Assembly: GCA_028829895.1 (NCBI GenBank)
Contig: CM054182.1
Location: 85,550,546 to 85,614,545, forward strand
Direction of reading: 5' to 3'
Length of the DNA: 64,000 bases
Origin: Sinotaia quadrata
Lineage: Eukaryota; Mollusca; Gastropoda; Architaenioglossa; Viviparidae
The position numbers and the translations under genes were made by a program. Positions 53,712-64,000 of the stretch are shown here, piece by piece (within the stretch, counting starts at the first letter, position 1; each line of letters starts with the position of its first letter). The notes under the pieces are model-generated. The model did no database searches and was not told where the DNA came from. It worked only from the letters and a program-made list of their open reading frames with translations.

Positions 53712-55139
53712 TTCCAGGCTGTCGGGACAACTGTGTAGTTGACCAGCACACGCGGGAAGTGTTGTGTTCCTTTCCTTCTAATCCTGTATTGATATGTGGT
53801 TCAGATGAGAACAATTCTGGTGACAGGACGTGGTTAAACTTCCGTGTCTAGTGGAGACTGATAACGAATTAATTTCACGAAAGAACGTCATTCTGCTTGT
53901 GCCGTGAAATGTGTCGCTCAGTAAGTGACACGTGTGTCTTCAACTCTCTGTTCTCACCTATTTGTTCGATTAGATTAACACACATTATTTTTCTTCCACT
54001 CCCCTCAAAATAAAACAACAAAAACACTCTTACATCCAACTTTCTGCTCTATTTTTTTTTAATTGTCATCGCACTCTATGAAACTAAATCAAATTTGTTA
54101 TCTTCTGCCGTGTCAACACACATATCAGCGCGTGTACACAAAAGAAGCCGATATTTATGTAAAACAATTATTTACTTATCCTTAGAAGCCAGTTCTGGCT
54201 TAAAAATACATTTCTGTTGATGCTAGACGCTTTTTTTTTCTAGAGGTAAAGTGTTTGTGGAATGAGTAGAATCAGGAGGGCTGGTTTTTTGTTTTTAAAT
54301 ATATATATATTCGAAGTGTACGGCCCTTTATTACTACAAAGTATACAATAAATGTATGGGGCAACCCGATTTTATCTACTACACCAAGTTAGGCCCAGTT
54401 TGGATAAATTAAAAAAAGTACTTTCTAATTTCATGTGCAATGTGAACACAAAATTCGGATACAAAACAAAAAATAATTGGGCTTTTGAACGAGCAGTTAA
54501 TAGTTTCTTTGGTTTAATAGTGCGTACACAGAGTTCACATTCATTGCAGCGTGTGCTAAAAAAGAAATGCTTCATTGAGCGATTTTTATGATGTCCGCTT
54601 GCTAATTACGGACGCTTCGTTCAAAAAACCTAATTTTCAATAATCCTGCTGTATCCGTTAGATTGAGAATTAATGTGGTTCTTATGTATCACACACTGGG
54701 GTCCCTGGCTTTAACCAACTGGAGTCCTATGGGTCACCACTGGGATCCTGTACTTTGCAGACTGGGGTCTTATGAATTACAGACTGGGGTCTCAAGTGTT
54801 CCCAACTGATGTCCCAGGTTTTAATATCTGTTTTCTCATGTGTACATAGGTACCAAGCGCTACAAATGAATATACTATGCTTTTTAATCTGAGGTTTCTA
54901 TCACATTATGACATAATTAACCCATCCCCACCCCTCCTCTAAAAAAAGACTATACGTAAACCTACCTTCTAGAAAAGCTGACCCTTATCCTCAGGCTGGA
55001 AAGATATCTGAATATTCCAGACAACTCACTAAATTAACCAATCAAAGCACATCTCAGCCATGCAAATGAACGTACTAGAAACTCACCTGTAAACTGTTAA
55101 TCGAATGCAAATTGAAAATTGATGCAGCACGTATTAACC
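53712..55139. other. Region upstream of JmjC copy A
   Basis: Contains the presumed 5' UTR and promoter of copy A (- strand), but no core element is identified. 54690-54830 has degenerate ACTGGGGTC units of about 30 bp. A 79-codon frame at 54352-54591 resembles nothing known to me. Confidence 0.45.
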
Positions 55140-57639
55140 CAGTGTTAACAAAGTATAATCATACTACTAAGCTCATTGCTGGTTGTCAACAGAGAAAGAA
55201 ATCATCCTCTGTATATATTACTGCCGAAGATATGTGGTTTGGGCTTGCCTAAATATATTATATTCATGTTTATCTCTTCACTATATTTTATATGTTATAA
55301 TTTGCTTATGATATTTAAATGTATGATGACCATGCAAGTAAAAATGTTCTGGTCAGAGAACACATGAGGATTATTCCTCAGCTTATGTATATTTTATTAG
55401 CAGATTGGCACTTTGTCTGAGACTTTTTCTCAGATTTCTGAGACACCGAGATTGATGCACATAGAGCTGTGAAACAATGCCAGAACAGAACCACTTTATT
55501 CTGGATGTTGACTTTGATGACTTTTGCACCGCAAGCAGTACCAGAGCATGCCAAGGACCAGTTCAAAAGACCACATGAACGTTTGCTAATGACGTTCACT
55601 GGGACTTAGACTGCATGTCAGACATGCCAAAAGTTATGTATTTATAAAGTCAGAACCGCACAGCATAAGTCAAGTTGTGGACAAACCCTACCAAAGCACT
55701 CTAGAGTCCACTCAGAAACATTCAGTGTTCTCTAATAAACTAATTTATAGTTCGTTCATATGAATGAAACAAATAACTACTACAATGACATAGGACTCAA
55801 ATGGACATTCTCATATATAAACACTAATTGTAACTGTTGAACTATTTGCTATAGGTAACCATGATGTCTTATGTTATTTCTTGTTGAATGCGATATTTGT
55901 TGATACAAAAACCACTCGTGACTCACTTACATTATTATATGTTGTAAACTGTCACTCGTATTTACTTCTCTATCCTGGCTGTATGTATTAGGGGGCCTGA
56001 GCTATCTTCTAGATTCTAGAACTATCACTTTTCTATTCTACATTATCTATCATTTATCTTTCTAACGTGTGTCCAGCCAGAAGGCTTACAGGTAGCTCAG
56101 GATGGTGCAGAATTAACATCTTGCCCATCTCCCAGCGAAATGTCACGTTAGGTCACCTTTTTTTCCAGTGACAGTCTAGTGCACTCCTGTTTGTCTTTGA
56201 GTAGATAACTTTTTCTTTTCAGCGACAGTCCAGTGCACTCCTGTTTGTCTTTAAGTAGGTCAAAATGCTTTGTGTATGCCATCTTTTATATATTAGTTTG
56301 TTTTATATTTTGCCTTTTGTATATGTTACTGTTTGCCCATTGCATATGTTACAGTTACTGTTTGCCTATTCAATAGTCAATACAATAGGCCCTATTGTAT
56401 ATGTTACAGTATATTGTATATAGTACGGTGTGCTCATTGTATATGTTACAGTTTATTGTATATAGTAAGGATTGCCCACTTTATATGTTACAGTTTATTG
56501 TATATAGTACGGTTTGCTCATTATTTGTGGTACAGTTTGTCAGTTGTTTAAGGTACTATTGTCTTATATATATGATATAGTTTGAATTTTGTACATAGAG
56601 CAGTTTGTTATGTAGGGTACTTTCTGTCGCAATTATGTTTGTTATATAGGGTTATGTTTTGCTGTTGTAGATGGTGGTGAAGTTTCGGCCATGTGTAGAG
56701 TACAAATCGTCTGCTCTATATGATATAGTTTGTCAATTATGAATGGTGCAATTTGTCTGGTTTATTTGATACAGTTCGTTGAATATGGTTCAGTTTGTTC
56801 TTTTGCATACAGAACTGTTTGCTTCTTGTCTCTTGTATATTGTACAGTTTGACCATTGTACATAGGGTCCCTCTGATGAATAGGATTATGTTTAGCCGCT
56901 GTCTATGGTGGACTATTTTTATATAATACAGTACAGTTTGGCCGTGTATAAAGTACAGTTTGTTGTATAAGACATAGTTTGTTGTATATAGTATAGTTTA
57001 TCGTTAATGGTACAGTTTGTTGTATATAGTGTAGTTTATCGTTAATGGTACAATTTTTTGTATATAGTGTAGTTAATCGTTAATGGTACAATTTGTTGTA
57101 TATAGTGTAGTTTATCGTTAATGGTATAATTTGTTGTATATAGTACAGTTTATCGTTAATTGTACAATTTGTTGTATATAGTATAGTTTATCGTTAATGG
57201 TACAGTTTGCTTGTTGAATATAGTATAGTTTATCGTTAATGTACAATTTGTGTGGTGGATGCATTGTGCGTCGTGTGTCACCCAGTCACCCAATGCTGAC
57301 CATCTTCACTATTGCATCTAAAGGTTTCAATGTAGTGGGTGGGGCATTTATTATTCACGCACATTTCTTCACCAAGCGTCAGAGTTTAGAAATGCTAGAG
57401 ATTTATTTTTAAAATACACCAAAGTAATAACAAGAACATATTTTCTAAAATCCAAACAACAACAATACAATGACAACAAACGTTCTTAAATCACACACTT
57501 TCTCAACAGGTTGATGGATTGTGGGGATAAAAATAGCACTGCAGCGTGCGTGATATGATGAGATGACGTCGTTTTGTTCCCAGCTTGTGGTGAGCCAGCT
57601 CCAGTTTCATCCCAGTCTAATTTTAAGCCGATCTCAGAT

Positions 57640-57990
57640 GCAATCTAGGTCAATTGTGGGCCGGCTGTGATTAGTTGTATTCTGACCCAATAGAAATGCA
57701 ATCTAGGTCAATTGTGGGCCGGCTGTGATTAGTCGTATTCTGACCCAATAGAAATGCAATCTAGGTCAATTGTGGGCCGGCTGTGATTAGTCGTATTCTG
57801 ACCCAATAGAAATTCAATCTAGGTCAATTGTGGGCCGGCTGTGATTAGTCGTATTCTGAACCAATAGAAATGCAATCTAGGTCAATTGTGGGCCGGCTGT
57901 GATTAGTCGTATTCTGATCCAATAGAAATGCAATCTAGGTCAGTTGTGGGCCGGCTGTGATTAGTCGTATTCTGACCCAATAGAAATGCT
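57640..57990. repeat. 58 bp minisatellite overlapping the JmjC copy B stop codon, 6 copies
   Basis: Same unit as 40535-40651 but expanded. The TTAGT copy starts fall near 57670, 57728, 57786, 57844, 57902 and 57960. Confidence 0.93.
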
Positions 57991-59012
57991 AACTTCGCCA
58001 GGGTGAACGAAAGTCGAATGGTACCAGATGGCTGTGTCAACCACGACTGTCAAACAATAGACAAAATGATGTATCAATGTTCATTTATTTAACGAAGAGT
58101 AAGTGTTTTGACATACACAATAGGCTTAAGTCACCAAGCAGTATGGTGAGTTACATAATAGGTATTAAGGCACAGTGCAATTTGATGAGTTAAAAATGGG
58201 TATTAAGCCACAGTGCAAATTGGTGAATTACATAATGGACATAAAGCCACAGTGCAATTTGGCGAGTTAAAAATGGGCATTAACCACGGTCGATTTAATT
58301 TACGTAATTTTTTGCTTAAAATGTACGAAATCTAAGTCAATTTAAGTTACATAAATCTTTGCTTAATACGTAAGACACCTAGTCAATTTAAGTTACGTAA
58401 ATCTTTGCTTAATACGTAAGACACCTAAGTCAATTTAAGTAACGTAAATCTTTGCTTAATACGTATGCCACCTAAGTCAATTCGTTTTGTAGATTAAAAA
58501 AGATACTCCATAAATGAAAAACGTTTTTAGGTAGACATTTATGCGATTACTTCAAATTTCTTTAGAAAGTAATTTTAATATTTGGAATACCGTTTAAACA
58601 TCTTTTGTTTAATCTGACTTGGTTTTACAGACATGGGATATGAAACAATAATAGCTTGGCGAAGATAAACTTTTCGAAAGTAAAAAACCCCGGAAGAAAC
58701 AAATAATAAAACAAAACAGCATGCTACCCAAACAAACAACTAAACAACCCTCCTCCCCACAAAAATTCAATAAAAGTAAGCAAACAAACAACAACAAAAA
58801 GCAATTAACTAATCAAATATAAAGCATAAGAAAACAAAAAAATAAAGTAAACAAATTAATACTCAAGCAAATTGCATGAGGTTGGTCCCATTTCAACATG
58901 TAGTTCAACCATTTAAGAAGGCTTTTCACACTTCCAGGAATAAATGTTCAATATTTTCGTTCTTAAAATACAAATTTCACTCTCACCAAACAAACAACAA
59001 ATGCCACCATCA

Positions 59013-59043
<31 letters not shown>

Positions 59044-59050
59044 CACCACC

Positions 59051-59082
<32 letters not shown>

Positions 59083-59654
59083 CAACAACACACCACCGCG
59101 CAAAAAATAAATAAAAACCGTTAAAATTATTGAGCAAATAAACTAATAAACAAAAAATCCTTTACAATCTGCCTGTCTTTCTTTTTCTCTGCATGCCTGC
59201 CTGTCTATCTCCCTTTGCACTTGTGATTTGGAGCTATTGACATAGCTTTCACATTAACTAAGATTTTCGACCCCAACTAAAAAAATAACAGTATCCACCC
59301 ACCCCCCGAATAATTATCATTCAAATTAAATGACAAATCAACGAATCAGAGACATTCATACTTATGTCCCCTTTTTCCATGGTGACATTCAGTTGTTGAC
59401 AAACGTTTTCACATTCTGGTGGATGAATAAGCAGCCACGATTTTCGTCCAGAGATCTGCGCTTGCCAAGAAGGCATTGGCACAAGGTCTACCTGTGGTAT
59501 AAAATTTCACATCAAATGATACATAAGTCTACCTGTGATATAAAATTTCACATCAAATGATATATAAGTCTACCTGTGGTATAAAATATCACATCAAATG
59601 ATATATAAGTCTACCTGTGGATTAAAATTCTGCTTCAAATGTTACATAAGTCTA

Positions 59655-60030
59655 CTTATGGCAGAGTAAATTTGCCTATCCCTATTTCTAAACTTGATTG
59701 TTATATAAATTGTTAAATGTTATCGTGAATCAAATTTGGGCAGTGCTTATGACGATATCTTGTAAGTGTCAGAGTTGGAGTAAACATCTCAGATAAAGAA
59801 TATGTTAGAATTTGTTGATGCAATCCAAGCCCGCTCCAAATGGATGAGTACTTTTTATTATCCAATGGTTAAGATTTACATGAATGAGATCAGCAAATGG
59901 ACTGAAATCATTGTTTACTTGCTGAAATAATTTTATTTTCTAATCACTTTAAATTTGGTGTGGTTAAATCTGGTCATGAAAGCAGCCATTAGCTTAATTG
60001 TGAGTTAACTGATTGATTGAAAAAGAATGG
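59655..60030 (+). repeat. R1 repeat truncated by deletion (unit B)
   Basis: Equivalent to the first 370 bp of 42312-43885; sequence jumps at GGACTTA to the block that follows 45587 in unit A. Confidence 0.88.
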
Positions 60031-60062
60031 ACTTAACTAATTAAATCCGCATCTTACTCTAC

Positions 60063-60260
60063 AAGGGTATGTACCAGCTAACTGTTTAACTAATTAGTCA
60101 GGTGTTTATGTCATGTATGTACCAGCTAACTGTTTAACTAATTAGTCAGGGGTTTATGTCATGTATGTACCAGCTAACTATTTAACTAATTAGTCAGGTG
60201 TTTATGTCATGTATGTACCAGCTAACTATTTAACTAATTAGTCAAGTGTTTATGTCATGA
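60063..60260. repeat. 46 bp minisatellite, 4 copies (unit B)
   Basis: Counterpart of 45615-45915. Confidence 0.95.
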
Positions 60261-60566
60261 TTGTCAATTATACAAGACATCCACCCATTCCTGTGAAGAA
60301 ATCGACGTAATAACAGCCGGTCAGACTCATATGTATACGGGCCCCTGGCCCAGATCCGCTCATAAAAATCCAATCCAAATTTTTTATGGTATCTGAATCT
60401 TCCGGCAGGAAGTATGGTTTCCGGTAATGCGTGCGCAACTCCTTCTCGGTAGCGTCATAACAGTTGCTCCTGCAAGCATACATCCTTGCAGCAAAAACGT
60501 GGGTCTGATGAAACAGTGTGACGCCATTCGCACGCATTTGAAAAGAACAAGTTTTATGAACTGAAA

Positions 60567-60775
60567 CACACAGTTAATGGGTGCTAATTAAAGGATATGC
60601 TTCATTCATGAAGTTAATGGGTGCTAATTAAAAGATATGCTTCATTCATACAGTTAATGGGTGCTAATTAAAAGATATGCTTCATTCATACAGTTAATGG
60701 GTGCTAATTAAAAGATATGCTTCATTCATACAGTTAATGGGTGCTAATTAAAAGATATACTTCATTCATACAGAA
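60567..60775. repeat. 40 bp minisatellite, 5 copies (unit B)
   Basis: Counterpart of 46212-46345, expanded. Confidence 0.95.
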
Positions 60776-61042
60776 TTGAAAGATTTCAGGCACTTATTAG
60801 AGAACTATATTATTTTTAATACCTGACGAATGATACTGCTGTGTAAAGAAGACCACTGAATTAATTACAATGAAAATATCTTGAATGTAATTTTGTCCAG
60901 TGGTGAAAACTGACAAATATGCTGACAAACTAAAAGCCACCTAAGAGCCAATTATACAAATTATGTTGACAAAGCAAAAGGCACTTATCAGCTAATTATA
61001 GAATATGCTGACAAACCAAAAACCACTTATGGGCCTGAGAGG

Positions 61043-61543
61043 AAGTAAATTTGCCTAACCCTGTTTCTAAACTTAATTGTTATATAAATTGTTAAATTGT
61101 CAAAGTAACCCGACCTTGGGCACTACTTATGAGGTATCGTTGTAGGTGTCAGAGTAGAAGTAAACACTCGAGTTGAGAACGTTCTAGAAATTGTTGATGT
61201 AATGCAAATCGGTGAGTAGTTTTTATTATCCAATGATTATGATTTACAAGAACGAGACCAGCCAAGGGGCTGATATTAAAAGTTTACCTGCTTTAGGAAA
61301 TTCTATACTCTTATCACTTTGAATTTGGAGTGGCAAGAAGTTCTGTCTGGAAAGGCGACTGTTAGTTAATAGTGAGTTAACTGACTGGTTGAGAAAAAAT
61401 GGACTTAGATTTTGCTATTGATATGCTATACTTGTGTTTTAGTTAGAGATGTATTGTGTGAGTGGACTATTATTTCTACAAATGTTTGAACTATTATGCT
61501 TACTTGTAGTACGCTAATGCTTCACAGTGTTTCTAGCGAACCC
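61043..61543 (+). repeat. R1 repeat, 5' fragment (unit B)
   Basis: Paralogue of 46612-47112 created by the segmental duplication. Confidence 0.82.
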
Positions 61544-62039
61544 TCTCATTGATATTCTCTGGGTGGGGGATCCTTCACTACTGGAGATCAGGGTCAAATC
61601 TACAAGTTTAAATAATTTATTTTAATTATATCCGTTTGTCATACACTGGACTTCAACTGAAAAACATCCGGTCCCGTTTTATCTGTAACTTAATGATTAA
61701 ACTCACGTGTATGGTACTTCAACTTTGATAACAGTTCATCTTGTTTTGTTTGAAATTTATATTTTAATATTTATCTATTTATTTAATGTGATCAGGCTAA
61801 ATTAATAGTCCTATCTCAGGAGAGATTGGCAACAACAGTTAAAAGGAAAATGGAAATACTTGTAAAGTTAGGGATAGATGAATATTTTATAGAAATAAAG
61901 TAACAGGAAGATAGTTATAAAATCAAATTGATGCAAACTCATTCTGACAGTTTGATTATTAAATACTGTCCGCTGTATTTCACAGAGTAAGAATCTCTGT
62001 AGATTTTTAAAACTTGCCAGGGCTGGTGGTGAGGTTAAT

Positions 62040-62315
62040 TGTGACAGCTTTGCAGTTCTCAATAGGCCTGGTGTATAGGGTGACAATTCTAAAACAAAAA
62101 CTTTGCAGTTCTCAATAGGCCTGGTGTGTAGGGTGACAATTCTAAAACAAAAACTTTGCAGTTCTCAATAGGCCTGGTGTATAGGGTGCCAATTCTAAAA
62201 CAAAAAACTTTGCAGTTCTCAATAGGCCTGGTGTATAGGGTGCCAATTCTAAAACAAAAAACTTTGCAGTTCTCAATAGGCCTGGTGTATAGGGTGACAA
62301 TAGAGTGCCGATTCT
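62040..62315. repeat. ~57 bp minisatellite, 5 copies (unit B only)
   Basis: Units share TTTGCAGTTCTCAATAGGCC and GGTGTATAGGGTG. Unit A has a single copy near 47620-47675. Confidence 0.94.
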
Positions 62316-64000
62316 AAAACATAAAACTATCTTTCCCTAAATTTCTAGCAGACATTAAAATAATGACTGTTGCACCAGATACATGTCATTCACAGGTAGA
62401 AAATAGGAGGGGGTGGACATGTGATAGATAAGTGAAAGAAGAAATAGAAAAGAATGAATTAAAATAATATATAAATGTAAATACACAAATGCATACACAT
62501 CTATGCATGTTTCGATATTCACTTCAACCTGACTGACCTTTCTCGGCACAAACATTTTTACCAGTAGGGTTCAGGGAGAGTTTTCTGAACGATGTTTCTT
62601 CAACAATAGCAGGATTGACTTTGATCCTAGAGGCTGATTTTTTATTTTGTTTGCACAATAACAGTCAGACCCAGTCACGTGGTCAGTTGGGCTACATATG
62701 TGGCAGATTATTACAACATGACCTACTAGGTCGGCCAAGATTGTATATCACCATCGATCGCCAGGAGTGCAAAGTCGGGGGGGGTGGGGTGGGGAGAGTG
62801 AGTGATATATTGGATTAATGAGTGTTAATTAATTATGAAGAGAAAATAATCGCTAATCAGTTAGGCAACGTTTATAAGTCTTCTCGTCATTATATTACGT
62901 TCAATAATTGTCCCGTTATTAGAACTGATGTTAATATAGTGTTTGAAGCAGTAGACTTGGCTGTTATTAGTATTAATTTCAAATATCAACACCAATAGAT
63001 TTATAATTAATACTATAACTGGGACATATACAAAACCCACACGTTGCAAGGTTACTGTAAGGAGTCATTAATTGTGGCAACTTTCAAAAAGTTTTGAAGT
63101 GAATGTTTTTCACTATCCTACCTGGTTCTATACTATTCCGTATCGTAATTTCTCATATATCCCACCCAACACCACAAACACACACATACACACAAACACA
63201 TCACAATTATGCAAATCATTACTACCAGATCGAACTTTTCGTGGGTTAAACAAACATGAAGTCATTCGATTTCAATAGCTTGATTACAAAACAAGAATAT
63301 TTATTACTAGAAACAATTCAAAGTCGCTTAAACGGAATCTACTTGCCCTCGAAGTGGATCATTTAATCTACGAATAGCACTTTGAGCCGGATATAACCAG
63401 TCCTAGTTTGAAATCAGCAACTTGCAGCCGGTCAGATAAATCCGAAAATTTCAATGAGTAAACATTGAGCTCAGGTTGGTGTACTCTGTTAACGCCATGA
63501 ATACGTCACACGTTCCAAATGACGCGCAAATTCTTCAGCACAGGCGTGTACTGTGAACGATCTGATAGGGAAATAAATACGCGAGTAGTCATGTTGCTAG
63601 GGAAAACGACGCCATCTTTGTCGCGAGCAACATAAAGACACTGCCAGAAGACATAACAAATACAGCAAGGAAAACTTTTAAACATTACAGAGAAAAACTA
63701 ATGGAATGACAACAGACATTGTCTTCATATGAAGACAATCCTATTAATGAACGGACTAGCTTGATGGATGGGTGGACGGACAGCCAGCAAGAGGCACAAA
63801 AACGGACACTGGTAATTTGAGACAGAGAGGATCGAAAAATAGATTTTAAAAAAAAATAATAACGATGTAGGGGGAGACATCTCGACGGGCAGACAGCAGG
63901 ATGGCGATGTGAGTGATATTACTGATGTAGTTGATCTAGGAGACAAATCAGCTAAAATGCAGGCTTAGCAAAATTTGTCATGTAGGCTAATTGAGCTTTC

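Larger units (their letters stand above)
57961..60469 (-). pseudogene. JmjC copy B, exons 2-4, with broken splice donor (5' part beyond window)
   Basis: Exons 60469-60331, 59491-59362 and 58046-57961 match copy A in order, strand and phase. Exon 2 is one codon longer (SDTIKNLDW against SDSVHTDW) and has ARIH for AHIH. Exon 3 reads VDLVPMPSWQ and LLIHPPEC. Exon 4 differs by one residue (TAIWYH). The iron ligands remain, but the donor after exon 2 reads CAT|atgagt where copy A has CAT|gtaagt, so normal splicing of that intron should fail. Exon 1, if present, would be past position 64000. It could be an early pseudogene or a gene using another donor; no coding frame is otherwise broken. Confidence 0.75.
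55140..64000. repeat. Segmental duplication, unit B (direct, continues past the window)
   Basis: Second copy of unit A, offset about 17.4 kb at its left edge. It is shorter because of a 2.9 kb deletion at 60030, but several of its minisatellites are longer than in unit A. Confidence 0.9.

Noticed and set aside
54352..54591. 79-codon frame upstream of the JmjC gene
   Set aside because: Matches no family I recognise, has no splice partners, and the opposite strand is open over the same stretch, as expected by chance.

Overview
This is animal nuclear DNA: AT-rich, with intron-rich genes using GT-AG splicing and a very heavy load of micro- and minisatellites. The protein families and overall genome texture (TATC and CA microsatellites, minisatellite-filled introns) suggest a mollusc, most likely a gastropod. 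That placement is inference from general appearance, not from a diagnostic gene.

Three gene loci can be supported. (1) A class C G-protein-coupled receptor of metabotropic glutamate receptor (mGluR) type lies on the + strand. Six coding exons run from 6145 to 15761 (816 codons visible). The first coding exon (signal peptide and first strand of the ligand domain) was not found and may lie before the window. (2) A complete paralogue lies on the - strand, 37142 down to 18950: seven coding exons, 877 residues, signal peptide to stop. The two receptors are tail to tail, 3.2 kb apart, with the same exon boundaries and intron phases. Both keep the five residues that hold the alpha-amino-acid moiety in mGluRs but lack recognisable counterparts of the basic residues that hold the glutamate side chain. 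They are therefore probably amino-acid receptors for something other than glutamate. (3) A JmjC/cupin-type Fe(II)/2-oxoglutarate oxygenase lies on the - strand, 53711 down to 40622: four coding exons, 347 residues, one N-terminal membrane anchor. Its HxD...H iron triad is intact, and the HxD is split by an intron.

The JmjC locus is tandemly duplicated. About 37735-49413 (unit A) reappears in the same orientation at about 55140 to the window end (unit B), offset by 17.4 kb. Unit B carries exons 2, 3 and 4 of a second JmjC copy; its exon 1 would lie beyond 64000. Copy B has lost the GT of the exon 2 splice donor and has suffered a 2.9 kb microhomology deletion, so it looks like a decaying copy.

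The rest is non-coding: dozens of minisatellite arrays, a dispersed non-coding repeat of about 1.55 kb in at least seven copies, a 1.06 kb non-autonomous element with about 100 bp inverted ends and an internal tandem array, a frameshifted hAT transposase tail, and one possible retroelement LTR. No tRNA, rRNA or CRISPR was seen. Positions 1-6144, 15762-18949 and 53712-57960 hold no recognisable exons.
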